DNA from: Pseudomonas nitroreducens
GTDB lineage: Bacteria; Pseudomonadota; Gammaproteobacteria; Pseudomonadales; Pseudomonadaceae
Length of the DNA stretch: 64,000 bases
Assembly (NCBI RefSeq): GCF_014204515.1
Contig: NZ_JACHLI010000003.1
Location: 314,712-378,711, forward strand
Reading direction: 5' to 3'
Shown here: piece after piece, positions 45,555-53,720 of the stretch
Layout: each line of letters starts with the position of its first letter
Numbering within the stretch: position 1 is the first letter of the stretch
The notes under the pieces: generated by a model
The model's input: the letters and a program-made list of their open reading frames with translations, nothing else
Told to the model about the DNA's origin: nothing
The model's database searches: none
Position numbers and translations under genes: made by a program

Positions 45555-45605
45555 CGGCCATTGGGGCCATACTGATTGATAACGAGTCCCCCGGAGGAGA
45601 CGCTC

Positions 45606-46046
45606 ATGCCCTACCAACACATTCTGGTCGCCGTCGACCTTACCGAAGAATGCGACCCGGTGATGAAACGGGCGGTCGCGCTGGCCAAGGCCAATGATGC
45701 CCGGCTCTCGGCGGTGCATGTGGTCGAGCCCATGGCCATGGCCTTCGGCGGCGACGTGCCGATGGACCTGTCGATGCTGCAACAGCAGCAGTTCGACCAG
45801 GCCAAGGAACGCCTGCACCAGTTCACCCTCACCTACGCCGAGATCACCAGCTCCCAGTGCCACCTGGTCTACGGCCAGCCGCGCCAGGAAATCCACCGCC
45901 TGGCCGATGAGCAGAGCTGCGACCTGATCGTGGTCGGCAGCCACGGTCGCCACGGTCTTGCCCTGCTGCTGGGCTCCACCGCCAACGACGTGCTGCACGG
46001 CGCGCCCTGCGACGTGCTTGCCGTACGCCTGCAGAAGACCAGTTGA
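45606..46046 (+). CDS. Universal stress protein (UspA family)
   Basis: A 146-residue single-domain Usp. It starts YQHILVAVDLTEECDPVMKRAVALAK, has VHVVEP and the phosphate-binding loop VVGSHGRHGLALLLGSTANDVLHGAPCDVLAVR, the G-2X-G-9X-G(S/T) pattern of ATP-binding UspA proteins. In P. aeruginosa such proteins help survival without oxygen or in stationary phase. A GGAGGAG ribosome site lies just before the ATG at 45606. A terminator follows the gene. Preceded by nine-base tandem repeats that may regulate it. Confidence 0.93.
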   Translation: MPYQHILVAVDLTEECDPVMKRAVALAKANDARLSAVHVVEPMAMAFGGDVPMDLSMLQQQQFDQAKERLHQFTLTYAEITSSQCHLVYGQPRQEIHRLADEQSCDLIVVGSHGRHGLALLLGSTANDVLHGAPCDVLAVRLQKTS

Positions 46047-46063
46047 GCCGGCAAAGATAAATC

Positions 46064-46085
46064 AGCGGGCCCGAACGGGCCCGCT
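46064..46085. terminator. Terminator between usp and the cysteine protein gene
   Basis: AGCGGGCCCG / CGGGCCCGCT is a perfect inverted repeat with an AA centre, between the convergent stops. T-richness is low. Confidence 0.65.
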
Positions 46086-46090
46086 GCGTT

Positions 46091-46777
46091 TCAGACCCCG
46101 AGCATGTCCCCGCTCATCAGCAGCGGCCGCACCTTCTGCAACTGCGCCTCCAGCGAATAGCTCATGCTCGACGCCATGGAGAAGAAGCTGAGGAAAGCCT
46201 TCAGGTTCGAGTCGCCATCGCAGGTCTCGTGAATCCGCTGCCAGAATGCCTGGTTCACCAGCTGCAATTGCTGGAACTGCTTCACCAACCCCTTCAGCTC
46301 CCAGTCCGCATGCCGCCCTTCACGGAAGTTGAAGTACTGGCGCATCAGGTACAGCGACACCGCGCGCAGGATGAATTCCTGGTTGCTGGCGAACGGCAGG
46401 TGCTGTTGCGCCATCGGCTTGAGCCTGCCCAGCAGCGGGCAGGCGCTGGTGGCCATGATCACGCCGAGCAGCGCACGCAGCCCCTCTTCCAGGCCGGCAT
46501 GCTTGATGTACTCGCGCTCCGGCGTGCGCACCTGCACCGCCACCTTCTTGAAGGCCGGCAGGCCGCGGAAGTCCTCGATCACCCGATGCAGGTCCACCGC
46601 CGCCGGGCAGTGCTTGTGCTTCGAGCGATCCAGCGGGCAGTTGCTGCACTGGTTGTAGTCCAGGCGCGTCCAGCGCGGCGCCTGGTCAGCGGTGTGCGGG
46701 TCGTAGTGACGTTCCAGTTCGATGCGGTAGCTGAACTCGTGCTCATCATCCAGGGTGATGCGGTACTCGATTGCCAT
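46091..46777 (-). CDS. Conserved hypothetical protein with an N-terminal Cys/His cluster
   Basis: A 228-residue cytoplasmic protein without membrane segments. It begins AIEYRITLDDEHEFSYRIELERHY, a beta-type start, then NQCSNCPLDRSKHKHCP with Cys at 44, 47 and 57 and His at 54 and 56, which could bind a metal or an iron-sulphur cluster. The rest is helical (GLRALLGVIMATSACPLLGRLKPMAQQHLPF..., SFFSMASSMSYSLEAQLQKVRPLL). I do not recognise the family. A gene of this kind lies beside uup in Pseudomonas, but is not tied to it in function. Start codon ATG at 46777. Confidence 0.78.
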   Translation of the reverse strand: MAIEYRITLDDEHEFSYRIELERHYDPHTADQAPRWTRLDYNQCSNCPLDRSKHKHCPAAVDLHRVIEDFRGLPAFKKVAVQVRTPEREYIKHAGLEEGLRALLGVIMATSACPLLGRLKPMAQQHLPFASNQEFILRAVSLYLMRQYFNFREGRHADWELKGLVKQFQQLQLVNQAFWQRIHETCDGDSNLKAFLSFFSMASSMSYSLEAQLQKVRPLLMSGDMLGV

Positions 46778-46844
46778 TCGGCCATCCCTAACAGTCTTTG
46801 ATCAGCGATACGCACACAGCAGGCACATCACCGGACCGAACGGC

Positions 46845-48761
46845 TCACTCCTCCAGTTCGGCCCAGCGCTCGATCAGTTGGTCCAGCTCCCCCTGCAGCG
46901 AACCCAGGCGATCCAGCACCGCCTGCGCCTCGCTCGGCGGACGCTGGTAGAAAGTCGGCGCCGCGGTTTCTGCCTGCAACGCAGCCATTTCCGCCTCCAG
47001 GGCCTCGATCTGCCCGGGGATGGCTTCCAGTTCGCGCTGCAGCTTGTAGCTCAGCTTCTTCTTCGGTGCTGCCGCTTCCACCGCAGCCGCCGGAGCGGCT
47101 ACCGGTGCTTCGGCGACAGGTGCGGCGGCCGGCTTGTCGCCCTTCTCCTCACCCACGCCCAGCAGCTTCGGCGAGCCGCCCTGGCGCAGCCAGTCCTGGT
47201 AGCCGCCGACGAATTCGCGCACACGCCCTTCGCCTTCGAACACCAGGGTGCTGGTCACCACGTTGTCGAGGAAGGCCCGGTCGTGGCTGACCATCAGCAC
47301 GGTGCCGTCGAAGGTCAGCAGCACTTCTTCGAGCAGCTCCAGGGTTTCCACGTCCAGGTCGTTGGTCGGTTCGTCGAGCACCAGCAGGTTGGCCGGCTTG
47401 CTGAACAGTTTTGCCAGCAACAGGCGTGCCCGCTCACCGCCGGAGAGCGCCTTCACCGGGGTGCGGGCGCGTTGTGGGGAGAACAGGAAGTCGCCCAGGT
47501 AGCTGAGCACGTGGCGATTCTGCCCGTTGATCGTGATGAATTCGCGACCTTCGGAAATGTTGTCGATGACGGTCTTTTCCGGCTCCAGCTGGTGACGCAG
47601 CTGGTCAAAATAGGCCACTTCCAGGCGGGTGCCTTCCTTGACGCTGCCGGAAGTCGGCTGCAGGTCGCCCAGCAGCAGCTTGAGCAGGGTGGTCTTGCCG
47701 GTGCCGTTGGCGCCCAGCAGGCCGATACGGTCGCCGCGCTGCAGCACCAGGGAGAAATCGCGGATCAGCGCCGGGCCACCCGGATGGGCAAAGCCGGCCT
47801 TGTCGACGACTATCACCTGCTTGCCGGACTTCTCCGCCGTCTCCATCTGGAAACTGGCCTTGCCCTGGCGCTCACGGCGCTCGGCGCGCTCGTTGCGCAT
47901 CGCCTTGAGCGCGCGCACGCGGCCTTCGTTACGGGTGCGGCGGGCCTTGATGCCCTGGCGAATCCACACTTCTTCCTGGGCCAGACGCTTGTCGAAGAGC
48001 GCGTTGGCTGCCTCTTCCGCCGCCAGTTCCTGCTCTTTATGCACCAGGAAGCTGGCGTAGTCGCCGTTCCAGTCGATCAGGTGGCCGCGGTCCAGTTCGA
48101 GGATGCGGGTGGCCACGGCCTGCAGGAAGGAGCGGTCGTGGGTGATGAACAGCACGGCGCCGGGAAAGTCCGCCAGGGCGTTTTCCAGCCAGGCGATGGC
48201 GCCGATGTCCAGGTGGTTGGTCGGCTCGTCCAGCAGCAGCAGGTCCGGCTCGGCGACCAGAGCCTGGGCCAGCAGCACGCGGCGGCGCCAGCCACCGGAG
48301 AGCTCGGCGAGGGTCTTGTCGGCCGGCAGCTGCAGGCGGCTCAGGGTGGTGTCCACCAGTTGCCCCAGGCGCCAGCCGTCACGGGCTTCGAGGTCCTGCT
48401 GGACGTGCGCGAGCTTGTTCAGGTCCTCTTCGCTTTCGATGTGCATGCTCAGGTGGTGGTAGCGCGCCAGCAGCTCGCCGACCTCGGCCAAGCCTTCGGC
48501 GACCACGTCGTAGACGGTACGGTCGTCGGCGCGCGGCAGCTCCTGAGGCAATTCGCCGATCTTCAGCGCCGGGGCACGCCAGATATCGCCGTCATCGGGC
48601 TTCTGCTCGCCCTTGACCAGCTTGAGCATGCTCGACTTGCCGGTGCCGTTGCGGCCGATGATGCAGACCCGCTCACCGCGAGCGATCTGCCAGGACACCT
48701 TATCCAGCAGCGGAGTGGTGCCAAAGGCGAGGGACACGTCGGTCAATTTGAGCAGGGTCAT
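46845..48761 (-). CDS. uup: ABC-F ATPase Uup
   Basis: A cytoplasmic ABC-F protein with two ATPase domains. In E. coli, Uup affects precise transposon excision and ribosome/recombination intermediates. It has 638 residues. Walker A motifs are GRNGTGKSS (about 36) and GANGTGKTT (about 350), signatures LSGGWRRRVLLAQAL and LSGGERARLLLAKLF, and the C-terminal coiled-coil DNA-binding region follows an Ala-rich linker (about 545-638: KLSYKLQRELEAIPGQIEALE). Start ATG at 48761 (MTLLKLTDVSLAFG). The longer frame to 48869 is not native. Divergent from slt. Confidence 0.95.
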   Translation of the reverse strand: MTLLKLTDVSLAFGTTPLLDKVSWQIARGERVCIIGRNGTGKSSMLKLVKGEQKPDDGDIWRAPALKIGELPQELPRADDRTVYDVVAEGLAEVGELLARYHHLSMHIESEEDLNKLAHVQQDLEARDGWRLGQLVDTTLSRLQLPADKTLAELSGGWRRRVLLAQALVAEPDLLLLDEPTNHLDIGAIAWLENALADFPGAVLFITHDRSFLQAVATRILELDRGHLIDWNGDYASFLVHKEQELAAEEAANALFDKRLAQEEVWIRQGIKARRTRNEGRVRALKAMRNERAERRERQGKASFQMETAEKSGKQVIVVDKAGFAHPGGPALIRDFSLVLQRGDRIGLLGANGTGKTTLLKLLLGDLQPTSGSVKEGTRLEVAYFDQLRHQLEPEKTVIDNISEGREFITINGQNRHVLSYLGDFLFSPQRARTPVKALSGGERARLLLAKLFSKPANLLVLDEPTNDLDVETLELLEEVLLTFDGTVLMVSHDRAFLDNVVTSTLVFEGEGRVREFVGGYQDWLRQGGSPKLLGVGEEKGDKPAAAPVAEAPVAAPAAAVEAAAPKKKLSYKLQRELEAIPGQIEALEAEMAALQAETAAPTFYQRPPSEAQAVLDRLGSLQGELDQLIERWAELEE

Positions 48762-48972
48762 GAGGGCATCTTCCGTAAAACAGGGCGCGCAGTTTAAGGG
48801 AAAGCGCGCAAAAGTCAGAGGGTCGCACACAATCTCGCGCGGCGAGACATGCGTCCGCCTTTGCGCCACGCATTCCGGGCGGCGCTTTCGCCGCCCGCGC
48901 GCAACAGGCTAAGCTAGGTGGCAGCGGGCGCGCGCCATTCCTGCGCCCACCGATCATCTTCCCGGAAGAGCC

Positions 48973-50898
48973 ATGCGCGGTCGTCTTTTCTCACTGTTCT
49001 CCTGCCTGATCCTCAGCCTGTCCGCCTCGACAGCCAACGCAGCGTCCCTGCCCCAGCAGCGCCAGATGTACGACGAGGCGCAGAAGGCCCTTGCGCGCGG
49101 CGACAGCGGTCCCTACTTCGCCTATCAGTCGGCACTGGCTGATTATCCGCTACAGCCGTACCTGGCCTACGACGAGCTGACCAGCCGCCTGAAAAGCGCC
49201 AGCAACCCCGAGATCGAGCGCTTCATCGAGCAGCACGGCGACCTGCCGCAGATCAACTGGCTCAAATTGCGCTGGATGCGCCAGCTGGCTGATCGCGGCG
49301 ACTGGAGCACCTTCGTCCGTTATTACGACCCGAAGATGAACTTCACCGAGCTGGACTGCCTCTACGGCCAGTACCAGCTGGGCCACGGCAAGAAGGCCGA
49401 GGGCTACGAGACCGCCGAGAAGCTCTGGCTGGTCGGCAAGCCGCAGCCGGACGCCTGCGACACCACCTTCGCCATGTGGCAGGCCGACGGCCAGCTCACC
49501 GAGGAGAAGGTCTGGAAGCGCCTGAAGCTGGCCGCCGAGAAAGGCAACTACAGCCTCGCCACGGTGCTCTCCAAGCGCCTGCCGACCCTCGGCAGCCAGG
49601 GCGCACTGATGGTCAATGTCGCGCAGAACCCTGCGCAGCTGAGCCAGACCACCCGCTTCAGCGCCCGCGACCATGCCACCGCCGACGTCGTCGGCCTGGG
49701 CCTGCGCCGGCTGGCCAAGCAGGACCCGGAGAAGGCCATCAACCTGCTCGACTACTACAGCTCGGTGCTGCCCTTCTCCAGCGACGAGAAAGTCTCCATC
49801 GCCCGTGAGATCGGCCTGAGCCTGGCGCGCCGCTACGACCCGCGCGCCCTGCCGATGATGGTCAAGTACGATCCGCAGCTGCGCGACGACACCGTCACCG
49901 AATGGCGCCTGCGCCTGCTGCTGCGCCTGGGGCGCTGGGAAGAAGCCTACGAGCTGACCCGCGCACTGCCGCCGTCGCTGGCCGAGACCAACCGCTGGAA
50001 ATACTGGCAGGCGCGCTCGCTGCAACTGGCGCAGCCGCAGAACAAGCAGGCTCTCAGCCTGTACAAGCCGGTGGCCGACGAACGTGATTTCTACGGTTTC
50101 CTCGCCGCCGACCGGATCAACGCGCCCTACTCGCTGAACAACCGCCCGGTGTCGCCGGATGCTGCGACCATGCAGCGCGTACGCAACGCGCCGAGTACCC
50201 GCCGCGCCCTGGAGTTCTACGCCCGTGGCGAGATCATCAACGCCCGCCGCGAGTGGTACCACGCCGCCCGCCACCTGAGCCACGACGAGCTGCTGGCCCA
50301 GGCGAAGATCGCCTATGACATGCAGTGGTACTTCCCGGCGATCCGTGCGATCAGCCAGGCCAAGTACTGGGACGACCTCGACATCCGCTTCCCCATGGCC
50401 TACCGCAACACCCTGGTGCGTGAAGCGCGCAACCGCGGCCTGCATTCCAGCTGGGTGTTCGCCATTACCCGCCAGGAAAGCGCCTTCATGTCCGATGCGC
50501 GCTCCGGCGTCGGCGCCACCGGCCTGATGCAGCTGATGCCGGCCACCGCCAAGGAAACCTCGAAGAAGTTCGGCATCCCACTGGCCTCGCCTCAGCAGCT
50601 GATCGTGCCGGACCTGAACATCCAGCTCGGCGCCGCCTACCTGAGCCAGGTGCACGGCCAGTTCAACGGCAACCGCGTGCTCGCCACCGCCGCCTACAAC
50701 GCCGGCCCCGGCCGCGTGCGACAGTGGCTGAAGGATGCGCGCCATCTGGCGTTCGACGTCTGGGTGGAAACCATCCCGTTCGACGAGACCCGTTCCTACG
50801 TGCAGAACGTGCTGTCCTACGCGGTGATCTACGGGCAGAAGCTCAACGCCCCGCAGCCCATCGTCGACTGGCACGAACGCTTCTTCGACGAACTCTGA
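48973..50898 (+). CDS. slt: Soluble lytic murein transglycosylase Slt
   Basis: Slt cleaves the MurNAc-GlcNAc bond of peptidoglycan in the periplasm to give 1,6-anhydro ends, the substrate feed for NagZ-type recycling. The 641 residues have a signal peptide (to about residue 23), a helical U/L superhelix domain, and a C-terminal goose-type lysozyme fold: catalytic E502 in RQESAFM, GATGLMQLMPATAKETSKKFG and ATAAYNAGPGRVRQWL. Length is typical of Slt70. It is divergent from uup across about 210 bases. Confidence 0.96.
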   Translation: MRGRLFSLFSCLILSLSASTANAASLPQQRQMYDEAQKALARGDSGPYFAYQSALADYPLQPYLAYDELTSRLKSASNPEIERFIEQHGDLPQINWLKLRWMRQLADRGDWSTFVRYYDPKMNFTELDCLYGQYQLGHGKKAEGYETAEKLWLVGKPQPDACDTTFAMWQADGQLTEEKVWKRLKLAAEKGNYSLATVLSKRLPTLGSQGALMVNVAQNPAQLSQTTRFSARDHATADVVGLGLRRLAKQDPEKAINLLDYYSSVLPFSSDEKVSIAREIGLSLARRYDPRALPMMVKYDPQLRDDTVTEWRLRLLLRLGRWEEAYELTRALPPSLAETNRWKYWQARSLQLAQPQNKQALSLYKPVADERDFYGFLAADRINAPYSLNNRPVSPDAATMQRVRNAPSTRRALEFYARGEIINARREWYHAARHLSHDELLAQAKIAYDMQWYFPAIRAISQAKYWDDLDIRFPMAYRNTLVREARNRGLHSSWVFAITRQESAFMSDARSGVGATGLMQLMPATAKETSKKFGIPLASPQQLIVPDLNIQLGAAYLSQVHGQFNGNRVLATAAYNAGPGRVRQWLKDARHLAFDVWVETIPFDETRSYVQNVLSYAVIYGQKLNAPQPIVDWHERFFDEL

Positions 50899-50907
50899 CC
50901 CTCTCCA

Positions 50908-50929
50908 CCGCCCGGCAGCCGCCGGGCGG
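50908..50929 (+). terminator. Hairpin after slt
   Basis: CCGCCCGGC / GCCGGGCGG with a four-base loop lies nine bases after slt and 31 before the next gene. No T-run, so it may be a weak terminator or attenuator. Confidence 0.6.
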
Positions 50930-50960
50930 TCTACATCCCCTCAAGGAAAAGGAAGTTCCC

Positions 50961-51341
50961 ATGCGCAAGACCCTGCTGACCGTCACCGCCCTGGCCGCCG
51001 GCCTGCTCGGCGCCGATCTGGCCCTGGCCGCCTGCGAAAAGCCGCGCAACGCCTTCGACAGCGTGTACTGCCTGAGCACCGAATACGCCCAGGTCGACCG
51101 CGAGCTGAACAACGAATTCGGCACCCTGCGCAAGATGCTCAACGATGGCCAGAAGGCCGCGCTGAAGAAGAGCCAGATCGCCTGGATCAAGGACCGCGAT
51201 GCGCAGTGCAGCTACGAGCGCGACGGCGGCTACTTCGTCAACCTGCAGTGCGCGGTGGACAAGACCAACGAGCGCCTGGGCGTACTGCGCGAACGTGAGC
51301 GTGAGTGCCAGAGCACCGGTTGCGTCGACAGCAAGCTGTAA
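50961..51341 (+). CDS. LprI-like (DUF1311) secreted protein
   Basis: A 126-residue secreted protein: signal peptide RKTLLTVTALAAGLLGADLALAA, then a helical domain with paired Cys (ACEKPRN, VYCLSTEYAQVDRELNNEF, RDAQCSYE, LQCAVDKTNERL, RECQSTGC). This is the DUF1311 / lysozyme inhibitor LprI N-terminal pattern with YxxxDxELN. In Mycobacterium LprI inhibits lysozyme; a role protecting the wall is only an inference from that. Location directly after slt, a murein lyase, fits. Start ATG at 50961 behind AAGGAAG. Confidence 0.85.
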   Translation: MRKTLLTVTALAAGLLGADLALAACEKPRNAFDSVYCLSTEYAQVDRELNNEFGTLRKMLNDGQKAALKKSQIAWIKDRDAQCSYERDGGYFVNLQCAVDKTNERLGVLRERERECQSTGCVDSKL

Positions 51342-51350
51342 GACAGAAAC

Positions 51351-51378
51351 GGCGTACAACCGCGAACGGTTGTACGCC
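51351..51378. repeat. Perfect inverted repeat, unit 1
   Basis: GGCGTACAACC / GGTTGTACGCC (11 pairs, six-base loop). It ends in CGCCCTAC, complementary to the GTAGGGCG that opens the next repeat. Confidence 0.85.
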
Positions 51379-51399
51379 CTACGTGAGAGTCTGCTGTAG

Positions 51400-51426
51400 G
51401 GCGCATAACGCTCCGCGTTATGCGCC
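51400..51426. repeat. Perfect inverted repeat, unit 2
   Basis: GGCGCATAACGC / GCGTTATGCGCC (12 pairs, three-base loop) directly before the MOSC gene stop. With unit 1 it forms a REPIN-like inverted arrangement around GTAGGGCG. It may also act as a terminator. Confidence 0.85.
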
Positions 51427-51432
51427 GGCTCG

Positions 51433-52242
51433 TTATTCCAGCACTTCCACCGGCATACCCAGCCTAAGCTCGCCACGGTTCTCCGCCACCAGGTTCTGGC
51501 CGAACAGCGCTTCGCCATTGACGTTGCGGTAGCCCAGCAGGGTCGCCAGCGGCTCACGGGCGGCATCGCGCTCACCGGTGTGCGGATCGATGGTGGTGAG
51601 GATGCAGCGCGAGCAGGGCTTGGCCACCCTGAAGGTGACCTCGCCGATGCGGATGCGCTTCCAGCCGTCCTCGGCGAACGGTTCGGCGCCGGTCACGACG
51701 AGGTTCGGGCGGAAGCGCAGCATCTCCAGCGGACGGCCGACCTTGGCCGACAGGTCGTCCAGCGAACCCTGGCCGATCAGCAGCAGCGGGAAGCCGTCGG
51801 CGAAGTGCACCTGCTCGCCGGGCTCGGCGTAGGCGGTATCGACCTGTCTCGCGCGCTCCTCGGGAATCTGCACCAGGCGCACTTCGCGACCGAGGAAAGC
51901 GCTCAGCCACTGGGCCGCGGCATCACCGGCATCGGGCACCTGCAGCAGGTCGCGCCAGATCATCACGCCGCGCAGGTTGTCGTCGCTGCCCGGCACCGCC
52001 ACGAGCAGGTCGTCCATGCCCGTAGCGCGCAGCCGCAGCCGCTCGAAACCGTCCTGCCAGCGCGCCTCGATGCGGCCCATCTGCGGCAGCAGGCGCTGGG
52101 TCAGGAAACGACCATTGGCGGCCTCCACCACCATCCAGCGTCGATCTCCTTCCAGACCCAGGGCGTCGAGATGGACCGACTCCAGGGATTCATAGGCGGT
52201 GGATTTGACCGGGTAGCGGTAGAGCTCGCTGAGGCTGTACAT
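51433..52242 (-). CDS. MOSC domain protein (YcbX-like)
   Basis: A 269-residue protein with an N-terminal MOSC_N beta-barrel (YSLSELYRYPVKSTAYESLESV) and a C-terminal MOSC domain (FRPNLVVTGAEPFAEDGWKRIRIGEV, PCSRCILTTIDPHTGERD). The Cys of PCSRC is the molybdenum-ligand region in the mARC/YcbX group, which reduces N-hydroxylated compounds. No 2Fe-2S ferredoxin domain is fused, unlike E. coli YcbX, so electrons must come from elsewhere. Start ATG at 52242 behind GGAAG. Molybdenum cofactor genes lie 9 kb away (60.9-63.3 kb). Confidence 0.88.
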   Translation of the reverse strand: MYSLSELYRYPVKSTAYESLESVHLDALGLEGDRRWMVVEAANGRFLTQRLLPQMGRIEARWQDGFERLRLRATGMDDLLVAVPGSDDNLRGVMIWRDLLQVPDAGDAAAQWLSAFLGREVRLVQIPEERARQVDTAYAEPGEQVHFADGFPLLLIGQGSLDDLSAKVGRPLEMLRFRPNLVVTGAEPFAEDGWKRIRIGEVTFRVAKPCSRCILTTIDPHTGERDAAREPLATLLGYRNVNGEALFGQNLVAENRGELRLGMPVEVLE

Positions 52243-52384
52243 CGCAAGGCTTCCTTTCGGGCGGGCGAAAGGGTCCTTATACGGGGTGGCAGCGACTTCT
52301 AGCAATGGCACGAACGGAAAGAGCCAAGGGCCCGTCTCGGCCCTACAACTTTTTGCCTGATGCTTGTGGAGGGGCGAGGCGGAT

Positions 52385-52409
52385 TTCGCGGAGAAGCTCC
52401 GCTCCTACA
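52385..52409. repeat. REP element (GGAG/CTCC subtype)
   Basis: TTCGCGGAG-AAG-CTCCGCTCCTACA, a single REP in the gap 52243-52677. A degenerate GTAGGAGC copy lies at 52613-52639. Confidence 0.7.
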
Positions 52410-52450
52410 ACAGCGAAGCCGTGTTCCAGGTGGATTCTACGCTCGCAATT

Positions 52451-52554
52451 GCCCTCACCCTAACGCTGTGAGCCGTTCGCCACAGGATGAAACCAGGGCG
52501 TCAGCCGGCACTGACTGCCCCCTCTCCCTGAGGGAGAGGGCTGGGGTGAGGGGG
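52451..52554. repeat. Imperfect inverted-repeat element with a CCCTCTCCC hairpin
   Basis: GCCCTCACCCTAAC (52451-52464) and CTGGGGTGAGGG (from 52541) are inverted copies, enclosing a perfect nine-pair hairpin CCCTCTCCC / GGGAGAGGG (52520-52540). I recall this CCCTCACCCC...CCCTCTCCC motif as a widespread non-coding repeat of Pseudomonas and related genera. Confidence 0.7.
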
Positions 52555-52677
52555 GAAGAGCAGGCACAGATTAAGACCGTTACGCCAACACGAGCGACGC
52601 CAAGCTCTTCCTGTAGGAGCAGACTCTGTATGCGATCCGTCGGCAGGGCGACGAGCCGATCAATGACGCAGCAGCAA

Positions 52678-53607
52678 TCAGGCAGGGACTTTCTGCAACC
52701 GCCGGCGCACCACTTCCACCAACTGATCCGGCTGGAACTTGGAGAGGAAGTCGTCGCAGCCGACCTTCTTCACCATGGCGTCGTTGAAGCTGCCCGACAG
52801 CGAGGTGTGCAGCACCACGTAGAGCTCACGCAGGCGCGGGTCGTTACGGATCTCGGTGGTCAGCCGGTAGCCATCCATCTCGGGCATCTCGGCATCGGTG
52901 AAGACCATCAGCAGCTTCTCCTCCATGTCGTGGCCTTCATCCGCCCAGCGCTTGAGCTGATTGAGCACGCGCAGGCCATCGGTGGCCACGTGCAGGCGCA
53001 GGCCGAGCTGGCCCAGGGTGTCGCGCAGTTGCGCGATGGCGACGCTGGAGTCATCCACCACCAGCACTTCGCGACCACGGGTCTGGCTGAGCAGCCCGTC
53101 ATCCAGGCGGTCGCTGGAGACGCGGGTGTTCATCGGCACGATCTCGGCCAGGACCTTCTCCACGTCGATCACCTCCACCAGGCGGTCGTCCACCTTGGTG
53201 ATCGCGGTCAGGTAATGCTGGCGGCCGGCGCCACCGGGCGGCGGCTGGATCGATTCCCAGTTGAGGTTGAGGATGCGCTCCACGCCACCGACCAGGAAGG
53301 CCTGCACCGAGCGGTTGTACTCGGTGACGATGATGGTGCTGTTGGCATCCGGGGTCAGCGCGCGCATGCCGATGGCGCGCGACAGGTCGATCACCGGCAG
53401 GGTCTGGCCGCGCAGGTTGATCACCCCGCAGATCATCGGGTGCCGCTGCGGGATCAGGGTCAGGCGCGGCAGTTGCAGCACTTCCTGCACCTTGAACACG
53501 TTGATCGCGAACTGCTGCCGCCCGGCCAGGCGGAAGACCAGGATTTCCAGGCGGTTCTCGCCTACCAGTTGGGTGCGTTGATCGACAGTGTCGAGAATAC
53601 CGGCCAT
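52678..53607 (-). CDS. cheV: Chemotaxis scaffold protein CheV (CheW-receiver fusion)
   Basis: A 309-residue fusion of a CheW domain (about 15-165: LEILVFRLAGRQQFAINVFKVQEVLQLPRLT, VINLRGQTLPVIDLSRAIGM) and a response regulator receiver domain. Phospho-acceptor D238 (FTDAE), acidic D185/D186, T268 and K290 are all in place, so it can be phosphorylated. CheV couples receptors to CheA and tunes adaptation. No cheA, cheY or flagellar gene is nearby; in Pseudomonas cheV genes often stand alone. The 435-base gap upstream of its stop holds only repeats. Confidence 0.94.
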   Translation of the reverse strand: MAGILDTVDQRTQLVGENRLEILVFRLAGRQQFAINVFKVQEVLQLPRLTLIPQRHPMICGVINLRGQTLPVIDLSRAIGMRALTPDANSTIIVTEYNRSVQAFLVGGVERILNLNWESIQPPPGGAGRQHYLTAITKVDDRLVEVIDVEKVLAEIVPMNTRVSSDRLDDGLLSQTRGREVLVVDDSSVAIAQLRDTLGQLGLRLHVATDGLRVLNQLKRWADEGHDMEEKLLMVFTDAEMPEMDGYRLTTEIRNDPRLRELYVVLHTSLSGSFNDAMVKKVGCDDFLSKFQPDQLVEVVRRRLQKVPA

Positions 53608-53720
53608 GCCTGCTCCAGATTCGGAATGAGTCGTGCGGGAACGCTATCGGCCGTATCTGCCGGAACAAGATACTGGCCTCGCGCCATCATGCACGACTCG
53701 TTTCGTTGGAGCCAGTGTGC

